24,252 bases of DNA from Pseudomonadota bacterium (GTDB taxonomy: Bacteria > Pseudomonadota > Alphaproteobacteria > Acetobacterales > Acetobacteraceae): contig JAEWCI010000117.1 of assembly GCA_023390705.1 (NCBI GenBank), forward strand, positions 1 to 24,252, written 5' to 3'. The position numbers and the translations under genes were made by a program. Positions 7,857-14,319 of the stretch are shown one piece after another. Position 1 is the stretch's first letter. Each line of letters begins with the position of its first letter. The notes beneath the pieces are model-generated. The model was not told the DNA's origin. It made no database searches and saw only the letters and a list, made by a program, of their open reading frames with translations.

Positions 7857-8237
7857 CGTGAGAGACTGGAACTCCTTCGAATAGACGAGCGCATAGCAAC
7901 AGATGCCCGGTTTGTCGCGGGAAATGCGAAAGGCCGTGCAACCACCTGCGCTGCCAATGCAGTTCCAGCCATCCGGCCGGTTCGCTGCCGAAAGGCGCCC
8001 CGGGCATGGAAGGCTACGTTTAACCTCGGGGTTGATTTGACTCCGGAAACTTAGCCCGAAAGGTTGCCTTGGGGCATGCCCTCCTGAAAAAGACGCCGCG
8101 GCATTGCCACCACTTGGATACCTTTCTGCGCCGGTGTCCAGGCCAGCGCTCCGGGCACTTGGCGCGCGCATCAACCGCAGCCACGACAAGATCCGGAAGC
8201 TGCAAATGCAACGCGGATGCCGGCGCCGGAAATCAGA
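7857..8237. other. Intergenic region between glmU and the TPR-GT32 gene, 381 bp
   Basis: The gap separates the 3' end of the TPR-GT32 gene from the 5' end of glmU, both on the minus strand, and so should hold a terminator and the glmU promoter. Near 8086-8105 the minus strand reads a GC-rich GCCGCGGC block followed by GTCTTTTT, which could act as a weak terminator although the stem is poor. The only promoter-like pair seen is at 7890-7918. Open frames crossing the gap on both strands have no start signal or family resemblance, so I call no gene here. Confidence 0.6.
7890..7918 (-). promoter_or_regulatory. Weak sigma-70-like promoter candidate for glmU-glmS
   Basis: On the minus strand GCGACA (7913-7918) is followed after exactly 17 bases by TATGCG (7890-7895). 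This is a partial match to TTGACA/TATAAT and would give a short leader before the glmU ATG at 7856, with the AAGGAG inside it. Both boxes are imperfect, and matches like this occur by chance in 380 bases. Confidence 0.2.
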
Positions 8238-11072
8238 TCACCGCCGCACGATATTTTTCGTGGTCCTTGCCTTATTCGAGGCAAATACCGAACGCAACCA
8301 ACTGTCCTTCGTACGTTTGTAGGGCATGGCAGTATGCATGGCGATTGCTCGACGGACCTCACCACGCTCCAGAATGCATAGCTGAGACAACCAACTGCCC
8401 GGCTGCAACTTCGTCCCTGCAAGGCACTGCGCAAAGGCCCTGGTGATCAGGCCCGGACCGGTTGAAAGCCACAGCAAATCGGCATCCCCCCGGTTGATCG
8501 CTTCAACGACGTGACCTACCGCCGTCTCGATCACCGGATGGCCGGGAGCCGCCGCAAGAAAATTGTTTCCGAGTGTCGCATATTCCTCCTGGTAACCGAC
8601 AAAAGTCGCATCTCCGGGCAATATTGCTGAAAGATGGGCCAAGCACCGGTCGTCAGCGTCAGCATACACGCCCCCCTCAACGAGGAGATAAACCAACCTG
8701 AATATATCCGCGCGCTGCGCCGGATGCCGGGACCGGCGAAAGGCGCTGACCACCTCGGGGGAGCAATGAGCCTGCAGGAAGGCAGAAGCAGTAGCGTCGT
8801 TGAAACAAATATAGGCGTAGTCTGGATTTTTTTCCTGCCATCCCCGCATCAATGGCAACAGATGGGGATCGGGCGTCGGTTGCGCCCAGAACTGGACGAT
8901 GCGCCGCGGGATTCCGCCGGAAGGCCCGGAACGGCGAAGGCGCTCTTCCAGCCCACCAAACAGACCGGCCTGCCGCAGTGCGAGAAGCAGGCTGATCGCC
9001 GAGGCAGTATGCCCGGGATCGCGCCGCACCATGGCCCGCAACCGCTCGATGCGCACCGCTGCGGGCTGGTTCCCCAGCGCGCGGAGTTGCTGCAAGGCTT
9101 CGCGGTCCAGCGCGAATTCGTCAATCAGCTGTCCGACATGCGTCTGGGAGATGTTGGGCGATTCCCCACGCAGGGTGCGAGCCGCCGTGTTGCTGTCCAC
9201 CCACCGCCGGAGATGCGCACGTGCCCCCTCCAGGTCCAATTGCAACAAGCAGACGCGGGCCGCTTCATGATGTGAAAAGGAGTCGTTCGGGTTCAGCCGT
9301 CGCGCCTCGTCGTAATGCGCAAGCGCCTCCTCCAGCTTCCACTGGGCGTCCGCAAGCTGCCCGCGCAACATCTCGATCCGCGACCTGTCCTGCCAGCTGC
9401 CTCCCGGCGGGGTGCGCAGCGCGGCGGCCGCGGCCTCGAAATCGCCCATCATGATGTCGAAGCCGACGCTCGTCGCCCAGACATGGAAATTGGGGGCCAG
9501 GGATGCCCCGGCCTCCCGCAGCACGGCGCGGGCCGCATGGATCTCGCCCTTGAGCCGCAGCAGCTCGACCCTCTGGCTGACGAGTTCGGGCAGCGGGCCG
9601 AAGCGCCCGATGGCCAGGCGCAACCCCTCCTCCGCCTCCGGCCATTCGCCCAGATTCGCCAGGATCCGGCTTTCGACGGCATAGGCCCAGGCCTGGTCCG
9701 GGCGTGCCGCCTTCGCGCGGCGGCAGTAGTCCAGGCTCGCCTCCATGTCCTCGGCCCAGGAAGCGAGCTCGGCGAGTTGCATCAGCGCGCCGAAGTCTTC
9801 GGGCTGCCGCTCCAGCGCCTCCTCCAGCCGCCGGCGTGCCTCGGCCGGGCGGCCGAGCGCCCGTTCCTCCTGCGCGATCTCCACCAGCACCCAGGCCGAG
9901 TTGGGGTGCAGGGCAAGGGCCGATTCGAAGGCCTTGAGCGCGGCCACCCGGTCGCCCTGGTGCCGGTGGATCTGCCCGCGGGTGATCCAGGCCTGAAGGT
10001 TGCGCGGATCGCTTTCAAGGATCGCGCCGATGAGCTGCCGGGCTTCCTCGAAGCGGCCAGCGTCGCGGAGTTCCGCCGCGTGTTCCAGCTTCGCCCAGAG
10101 GCTGCCGGGGTTGACCGCCAGCGCGGCTTCGATATGGCGCATGGCAGCGGCACGGTCGGACCGGCGGCGCGCGATCTGGGCCAGGCGCACATAGGCCCCG
10201 ATTTCAGCGGGTGCCTGGGCCAGGACGGCGCGGCAGACGGCTTCGGCCTCCTCCAGCCGGCGGGTTTCCAGCAGGTCCACGGCCAGTTCCAGCCGCAGGG
10301 GGATATCCGCGGGATTCCGGTTCAGCGCTTCCCGGAACACCCCTATCGCCGCTTCCCGGTCCCCCTGCCGGCGCATGACCTGGCCCAGGCGCAGGGAGGC
10401 ATCCGCCCGGCCCGGATGGTCCGCCAGGATGGAACGGCAGACCGCTTCCGCCTCCTCCAGCCGCGTGGCGTCCATCAGTGACTGGGCGAGTTCCAGGCGC
10501 GCCCAGAGGTCCTTCGGATGGGCTTCCAACCCCTGCTTGAAGCAGGCGATGGCGGCTGCCGGATCACCGCGGCGCCGGGCAATGAGGCCGAGGCGGATAT
10601 GGGCCTGGATCTGATCCGGCTTCAGCCGCAGGACCGCCCGGAACGCCGTCTCCGCCTCATCGAAGCGGGACAGGTCCAGCAATTCGGCCCCCTGTTCCAT
10701 CCGGGCCCAGACATTGTCCGGATGGGCGCACACGGCTTCTTCGAAGCGGGCCAGGGCACCGGGACGGTCGCCCCGGCGCCGGGCGATCAGGCCGAGACGG
10801 ATCAGGGCATCGGGTTGCCCTGGGATATCGGCGAGTAGGCCCCGGCAGATAACCTCAGCTTCGTCGAGCCGAGACAGTTGCAGCAGAGTCCAAGCAAGAT
10901 CGAGGCGAGCACCTACATGTCTTGGCTCTCGCGCTAATACCTCGCGTAAATGTCCTACCGCCGACGGTAGGTTTCCGCCCTTCTTTGCTGCTTGTACCCG
11001 GACCAGCAAATCCCCAATCGTGACCACAGAGGCTGGAGAAGCGCATTCCTGTGTTGGAGCCGGACTTATCAT
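8238..11072 (-). CDS. TPR-repeat protein with C-terminal GT32 (OCH1-like) glycosyltransferase domain
   Basis: The 944-residue protein has two parts. Residues about 24-620 are tetratricopeptide repeats arranged as an exact 68-residue super-unit of two TPRs: the RLGLIARRRGD-type segment recurs at 92, 160, 228, 296 and 364, with weaker copies at 24 and 432. Residues about 718-880 look like the GT32 family (Gly_transf_sug, OCH1-like): IPRRIVQFW, then NPDY, then an R-A-D-I-F-R segment and the G-G-V-Y-A-D-A-D metal-binding DxD motif (Asp805-Ala-Asp807). GT32 enzymes transfer sugars from nucleotide-sugar donors; acceptor and sugar are unknown. TPR-GT fusions often bind protein or bring enzymes together, so protein glycosylation is possible (inference). 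The start is uncertain: a TTG at 11087 lies directly after a stop codon and lacks a Shine-Dalgarno, so the ATG at 11072 (GTGAAGG just before it, very close) is preferred. No signal peptide, so probably cytoplasmic. G+C drops sharply in the first ~75 codons. Confidence 0.85.
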   Translation of the reverse strand: MISPAPTQECASPASVVTIGDLLVRVQAAKKGGNLPSAVGHLREVLAREPRHVGARLDLAWTLLQLSRLDEAEVICRGLLADIPGQPDALIRLGLIARRRGDRPGALARFEEAVCAHPDNVWARMEQGAELLDLSRFDEAETAFRAVLRLKPDQIQAHIRLGLIARRRGDPAAAIACFKQGLEAHPKDLWARLELAQSLMDATRLEEAEAVCRSILADHPGRADASLRLGQVMRRQGDREAAIGVFREALNRNPADIPLRLELAVDLLETRRLEEAEAVCRAVLAQAPAEIGAYVRLAQIARRRSDRAAAMRHIEAALAVNPGSLWAKLEHAAELRDAGRFEEARQLIGAILESDPRNLQAWITRGQIHRHQGDRVAALKAFESALALHPNSAWVLVEIAQEERALGRPAEARRRLEEALERQPEDFGALMQLAELASWAEDMEASLDYCRRAKAARPDQAWAYAVESRILANLGEWPEAEEGLRLAIGRFGPLPELVSQRVELLRLKGEIHAARAVLREAGASLAPNFHVWATSVGFDIMMGDFEAAAAALRTPPGGSWQDRSRIEMLRGQLADAQWKLEEALAHYDEARRLNPNDSFSHHEAARVCLLQLDLEGARAHLRRWVDSNTAARTLRGESPNISQTHVGQLIDEFALDREALQQLRALGNQPAAVRIERLRAMVRRDPGHTASAISLLLALRQAGLFGGLEERLRRSGPSGGIPRRIVQFWAQPTPDPHLLPLMRGWQEKNPDYAYICFNDATASAFLQAHCSPEVVSAFRRSRHPAQRADIFRLVYLLVEGGVYADADDRCLAHLSAILPGDATFVGYQEEYATLGNNFLAAAPGHPVIETAVGHVVEAINRGDADLLWLSTGPGLITRAFAQCLAGTKLQPGSWLSQLCILERGEVRRAIAMHTAMPYKRTKDSWLRSVFASNKARTTKNIVRR
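9576..11003 (-). repeat. Seven tandem 204-bp units encoding 68-residue double-TPR repeats
   Basis: Aligning the protein on the R-L-G-x-I-x-R-R-x-G-D segment gives codon starts at 11003, 10799, 10595, 10391, 10187, 9983 and 9779, each exactly 204 bases apart (7 x 204 = 1428 bases). The five central units are clearly alike (for example E-E-A-E-A-V-C-R in three of them); the first and last are diverged. Exact spacing without insertion means the array grew by duplication of two-TPR blocks, not single TPRs. Its similarity at DNA level makes it a likely site for unequal recombination. Confidence 0.85.
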
Positions 11073-11168
11073 ACCTTCACCGGCCAACTACGACGGCATG
11101 ATCGGCTCGCAGTCCAAATGCGGACCAAACGCGGTGGGGCATCAAAGGGCCTATGCACACATCCAGAA

Positions 11169-13223
11169 TCACTCGACTCGTTCTGCGCTCCTAGCAGCAC
11201 GCCACTGCTGAATTCTTTCTGCCGAGAAGGACTCAATCTCAAGCCTGTCGTCCGGGCAGTAAGTCAAAAATCTTTCGGGCATCTCCGCCAACACCAAATG
11301 CGGTGAGTGCCGCCGGATGTAATCGAAATCCAATGAAGTAGACCACACAAAATGAACCGTTTCAAAGAAATACGCAAAAATAGCAGTCAACAGAGACGGC
11401 TCCAACCGATACTCAGAAAAAGATGTACCGAAAATCATCACCGCTTCTTTTATCTGTGCAGAATTATTAACAAATATGCAGTTGGACCCGACATGGAGAC
11501 CAACATCGTCCTTCGCGTTATTAAGTTCTTTTGCTCCAACAAGCGCATTGCAGTAAACACGCCGAATATCGGCCGGCAACTGCACCCTCTCAAATCTTTC
11601 CGCTGGAATAGCAGAGAAGGAAGCTTCCCAGAGGTCACCATGATAACAGATATTATTACGAGGAAGCTTCAAAAATGAGAAGAAATCTAAATCATACTTA
11701 AACTTACTCATTATGCACTGAAATGCCGAGAAGGCTCCAATCCAGGTCCAATGGCTGTCAGAGGCAGGATAGATCGTAAATTTCTGAGCTTGTGCTGCCA
11801 GAAATACATTTGGATACAAAACGTTATCATTGGGAGCGGCAGAAATCAGCCTGCTTCCTGGCGAGACTATGTCTTCTTCTGGACCGAAGACCTGGCTTCG
11901 ATCACTCCCCGACAACGGATAGACAGTCAACTTCTCAGGAACAATGAGATGGCAGTATTTTATGCCGCACGAGCCAAAGGCCTCCGTGCGCGCACTCATC
12001 CGAGTCGCCCAATGCTTGACGTTCACAGCGGCGTCGAATCCGCTCGTCGTAAAAAGGGAGGTCACTGCGTTCGAGCCGCCTGTGAGATACAATCTGTTTT
12101 GTTCTGAAAGAAAAACTCTCTCGTTCATGGCATTTCCAACCTGATCTTTGGGGGCAAGTGCTAGCCCACCTACACTGGTCCGAACAGCTTTCTCGTTCCC
12201 CTCGGGACCGTCCAAAGCATCGCCTGCCACCGTGCGCTTTTGATCCGTACCAACAGGTCGGCTCGCATTGCCCACCGCTTGCGATAGAAAGTTACTTACT
12301 AGATGCTCTTCAACCTTACTGAAGTACCGGATGCGTCCGTCCGAGCCCAGACGCAGCATACCCTCTTTTATGCCCGGTACCGGATCGGCTTGAACAATCA
12401 GCAATCTTTTTAACTCTTCAATGTACCTAGGAATCACACCATCGGTCACACCACTAAGATCTTTTGCAAAAATATCCTCCAAGCGATCATCTTGGTGGGC
12501 GAAACCTCTGGCGATCAACTTACCAACGTTAACTTTTATACGCTGTTCCGGATAGAGCTCCTTCATATGTAGCATGAAAAGATTTTTTGGGGTCTGCGGC
12601 TGATAAAACGAAGCACTGACTTCGCTATTGTGCAAAATTATTCCGTCTGCCCCTGCCTTGGACCGGATCGTCGGCTTGCCCCACCTAAGGCCCCACTCAA
12701 GGGTTTGGGACGTAAGACCGCAGTGGAACACGTCCTTTGATCGCGGCGCGTTGTCCAACCAAGTGCCCGGGAGGACATCCAGCCCGTCCCAATCTTTCAC
12801 AAAATCTAGAATAGCCTTGCCGCAATAATGGCGAGCCCCGTCCATTAGACATACGAATTCGTCAGTGTCGATAAAACTGAAATAATTGCACGAATGAGCG
12901 AGCGCATGATAGAGCTCTGGGAATATATCTACCTTGTGGACAAAATTATGAAATCCGTCGTAATGAGTTAAAACTAAATCGTCTGGGAGATCGTCATAAA
13001 AACCAAGAACATCCTTGTCCGTAGACATATTATCGAATATAATTATGTTTTCGAGCCCAACAATATTGGCGTGATAGTCGATCCAGTCCTTCAGAAAATG
13101 GCGTTCATTCTTAGTTTTGAGCAGAATTTTCCAAAACCCTGGCCTGGACCGGATACGGTCGCAGACGCTGGACTTGTCATCACGCCAGAAAGTACGCCAA
13201 CCGTTTTCTCCAACAGAACTCAT
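11169..13223 (-). CDS. Fusion protein: GT2-like glycosyltransferase (Glyco_tranf_2_4 type) plus AlgX/AlgJ-like SGNH domain
   Basis: The 684-residue protein joins two enzyme-like halves. Residues about 33-300 resemble the Glyco_tranf_2_4/GT92-like family: KTKNERHFLKDWIDYH (36-51), IIFDNMSTD (61-69) and the metal-binding FIDTDEF (117-123). Residues about 365-660 resemble the catalytic domain of AlgX/AlgJ alginate O-acetyltransferases: YPASDSHW with Asp489-x-His491, the GTSFS block (599-603) holding the candidate serine nucleophile Ser601, and a late LVLAEMPERFL segment (643-653). All three residues of an SGNH-type triad are therefore present. AlgX and AlgJ act in the periplasm, but no signal peptide or membrane segment is visible here, so a cytoplasmic sugar acetyltransferase or esterase fused to a glycosyltransferase is the likely reading (inference). 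The ATG at 13223 has AGAGGA ten bases upstream and follows the preceding gene by 14 bp. The gene is far richer in A+T than its outer neighbours. Confidence 0.75.
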   Translation of the reverse strand: MSSVGENGWRTFWRDDKSSVCDRIRSRPGFWKILLKTKNERHFLKDWIDYHANIVGLENIIIFDNMSTDKDVLGFYDDLPDDLVLTHYDGFHNFVHKVDIFPELYHALAHSCNYFSFIDTDEFVCLMDGARHYCGKAILDFVKDWDGLDVLPGTWLDNAPRSKDVFHCGLTSQTLEWGLRWGKPTIRSKAGADGIILHNSEVSASFYQPQTPKNLFMLHMKELYPEQRIKVNVGKLIARGFAHQDDRLEDIFAKDLSGVTDGVIPRYIEELKRLLIVQADPVPGIKEGMLRLGSDGRIRYFSKVEEHLVSNFLSQAVGNASRPVGTDQKRTVAGDALDGPEGNEKAVRTSVGGLALAPKDQVGNAMNERVFLSEQNRLYLTGGSNAVTSLFTTSGFDAAVNVKHWATRMSARTEAFGSCGIKYCHLIVPEKLTVYPLSGSDRSQVFGPEEDIVSPGSRLISAAPNDNVLYPNVFLAAQAQKFTIYPASDSHWTWIGAFSAFQCIMSKFKYDLDFFSFLKLPRNNICYHGDLWEASFSAIPAERFERVQLPADIRRVYCNALVGAKELNNAKDDVGLHVGSNCIFVNNSAQIKEAVMIFGTSFSEYRLEPSLLTAIFAYFFETVHFVWSTSLDFDYIRRHSPHLVLAEMPERFLTYCPDDRLEIESFSAERIQQWRAARSAERVE

Positions 13224-13237
13224 CTTCGTAAAATCCT

Positions 13238-13810
13238 CTAGCGAGGGTCATAGGAATGGTCAGCTAGAAGCTTCCTTGCTGCCTGGGGATCAAAATCGCG
13301 AGGTTTAATAAAGACTGAAAGATTTCGAGCTCTTGCCACTTCACGTGCGACTCTGCGAACGTGATGGTAATATTCTCGATCTGCAAAATCATGGATCACG
13401 ATCAGAGAGTCACTACGGCCGTGAAGCAAACATTGAATAAAACATGCCACCCGGAAACGCCCGTCGACCATAAATAGATCAACATTATTGGTTTCCGGCT
13501 CCGACCAGACAGAGCTGTGGTAGAGCGGCCAGGACGAACGTCTCAGGTGATTTTTCGGTGCTCCCCACTCCCCTAGTTCGCCGATGTCGACATGGACAAG
13601 CTTAAGCCTTTCAGAGGCTGCGAAGCCCTTACATGCACTTTGAACACGGTCGAGCCAGTCTCGCGATGAGTCAACTGAGATAATCGAACTTAGGGAGGTC
13701 GATGCCGCGAGGCATGTACTGCCACCAGCCCCAAATTCGAGGTAGCTAGACGCGCATTTCAGCACATTTTCGAACAAGCAGCGCTCGTCACTTTCCATAC
13801 GGACGTCCAT
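13238..13810 (-). CDS. Methyltransferase-like protein, 190 residues
   Basis: The product opens, about 20 residues in, with YLEFGAGGST (23-32), a glycine-rich loop like motif I of class I SAM methyltransferases. ISVDSS follows about 20 residues later, where the ribose-binding acidic residue would sit. Further on are N-V-D-L-F-M-V-D-G-R-F-R and an I-V-I-H-D-F segment. This order matches small methyltransferase-like proteins found in polysaccharide clusters, but the substrate is unknown and catalysis is unproven. The ATG at 13810 is chosen because TCGGAG lies seven bases upstream; a GTG at 13900 would add 30 residues and overlap the upstream gene by 28 bases. The stop is 14 bp before the GT-SGNH gene, so the two are probably co-transcribed. 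It lies wholly inside the low-GC island. Confidence 0.65.
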   Translation of the reverse strand: MDVRMESDERCLFENVLKCASSYLEFGAGGSTCLAASTSLSSIISVDSSRDWLDRVQSACKGFAASERLKLVHVDIGELGEWGAPKNHLRRSSWPLYHSSVWSEPETNNVDLFMVDGRFRVACFIQCLLHGRSDSLIVIHDFADREYYHHVRRVAREVARARNLSVFIKPRDFDPQAARKLLADHSYDPR

Positions 13811-13817
13811 ACGATCA

Positions 13818-13823
13818 CTCCGA
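13818..13823 (-). promoter_or_regulatory. Shine-Dalgarno deciding the start of the methyltransferase-like gene
   Basis: TCGGAG on the minus strand stands seven bases before the ATG at 13810. No comparable element precedes the alternative ATG at 13798. This favours the 190-residue product over the longer form starting at the GTG at 13900. Confidence 0.55.
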
Positions 13824-13872
13824 AAAGCTGATTTTATTATAGTTGAGCGCTGCGGCACCAAAGCCAAACACC

Positions 13873-14316
13873 TCAGATTTTGCCCATAGCTTTCGCCCAC
13901 TGGATTGCATCAGGAACGTATTCTTCGCTTGGGGCACGGCATTCTGATGCACCCGAATGAGCAAAATGGTGTGCCGCTGATGCTACCTTTCGAGCCCGAA
14001 CGCCTTCAGCAACGTCTTGATAGGTTGTAAGATACCATTGTTCGTTTACTTGTGGATGCCCACCATGACGGCCTTCAAAATAGCCGTCCCCAATGTAATG
14101 CATTCGCGTGTCCATGATCTCGCCGCGCTGCACCGCAGCAGCTACATCGGGATTTGCCTCAAGGTATCCCTTCTCGTCGAACTCGCCATCGGCCAGCGCA
14201 ATTTGCAGCAGGAAGCGCAGCAGAGAGGTCGGGACCTTGACCTCATAACTGTTCTGGAATTCCTGGTGCGTCAGCCCGATATTCTTCAGCAGCGCGGTGA
14301 ACGGCGGTACATACAT
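13873..14316 (-). CDS. Small protein built of NPD/EGR repeat modules, 147 residues
   Basis: After about 45 residues of unassigned N-terminus come two copies of a module: F-D-E-K-G-Y-L-E-A-N-P-D-V-A-A-A-V ... H-Y-I-G-D-G-Y-F-E-G-R (about residues 46-83), then a diverged copy with N-E-Q-W-Y-L and H-H-F-A-H-S-G-A-S-E-C-R. The same module (aromatic-rich start, N-P-D, H-F/Y-x3-G-x2-E-G-R) occurs five times in the N-terminus of the neighbouring 1327-residue protein. Such modules are common in alphaproteobacterial glycosyltransferases and methyltransferases, but their function is not known to me. There is no catalytic motif. The ATG at 14316 lies three bases after the stop of the large gene and AAGGAA precedes it, so the two are an operon pair. 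A partner or scaffold role is inferred. The second half is AT-richer than the first. Confidence 0.75.
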   Translation of the reverse strand: MYVPPFTALLKNIGLTHQEFQNSYEVKVPTSLLRFLLQIALADGEFDEKGYLEANPDVAAAVQRGEIMDTRMHYIGDGYFEGRHGGHPQVNEQWYLTTYQDVAEGVRARKVASAAHHFAHSGASECRAPSEEYVPDAIQWAKAMGKI

Positions 14317-14319
14317 GGC

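Larger units (their letters stand above)
10860..14130. other. Low-GC island with edges inside coding sequence
   Basis: Base composition changes abruptly. In the TPR array, 10201-10260 has 44 G/C of 60, whereas 11641-11700 has 16 of 60. The AT-rich stretch covers all of the GT-SGNH gene and the small methyltransferase-like gene. It extends at one side into the first ~75 codons of the TPR-GT32 gene and at the other into the C-terminal two thirds of the 147-residue repeat protein. Edges are estimated by eye to within about 100-150 bases. No insertion sequence, integrase, tRNA or flanking direct repeat was seen. Recent acquisition or allelic exchange is inferred. Confidence 0.7.

Noticed and set aside
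8069..8446. 125-codon + strand frame between glmU and the TPR-GT32 gene
   Set aside because: Most of it is antisense to the 3' end of the GT32 domain, with no family resemblance and no ribosome-binding site.
13811..13900. Extended N-terminus of the methyltransferase-like protein from a GTG at 13900
   Set aside because: It would overlap the preceding gene by 28 bases and has no Shine-Dalgarno, whereas the ATG at 13810 has TCGGAG at good spacing.
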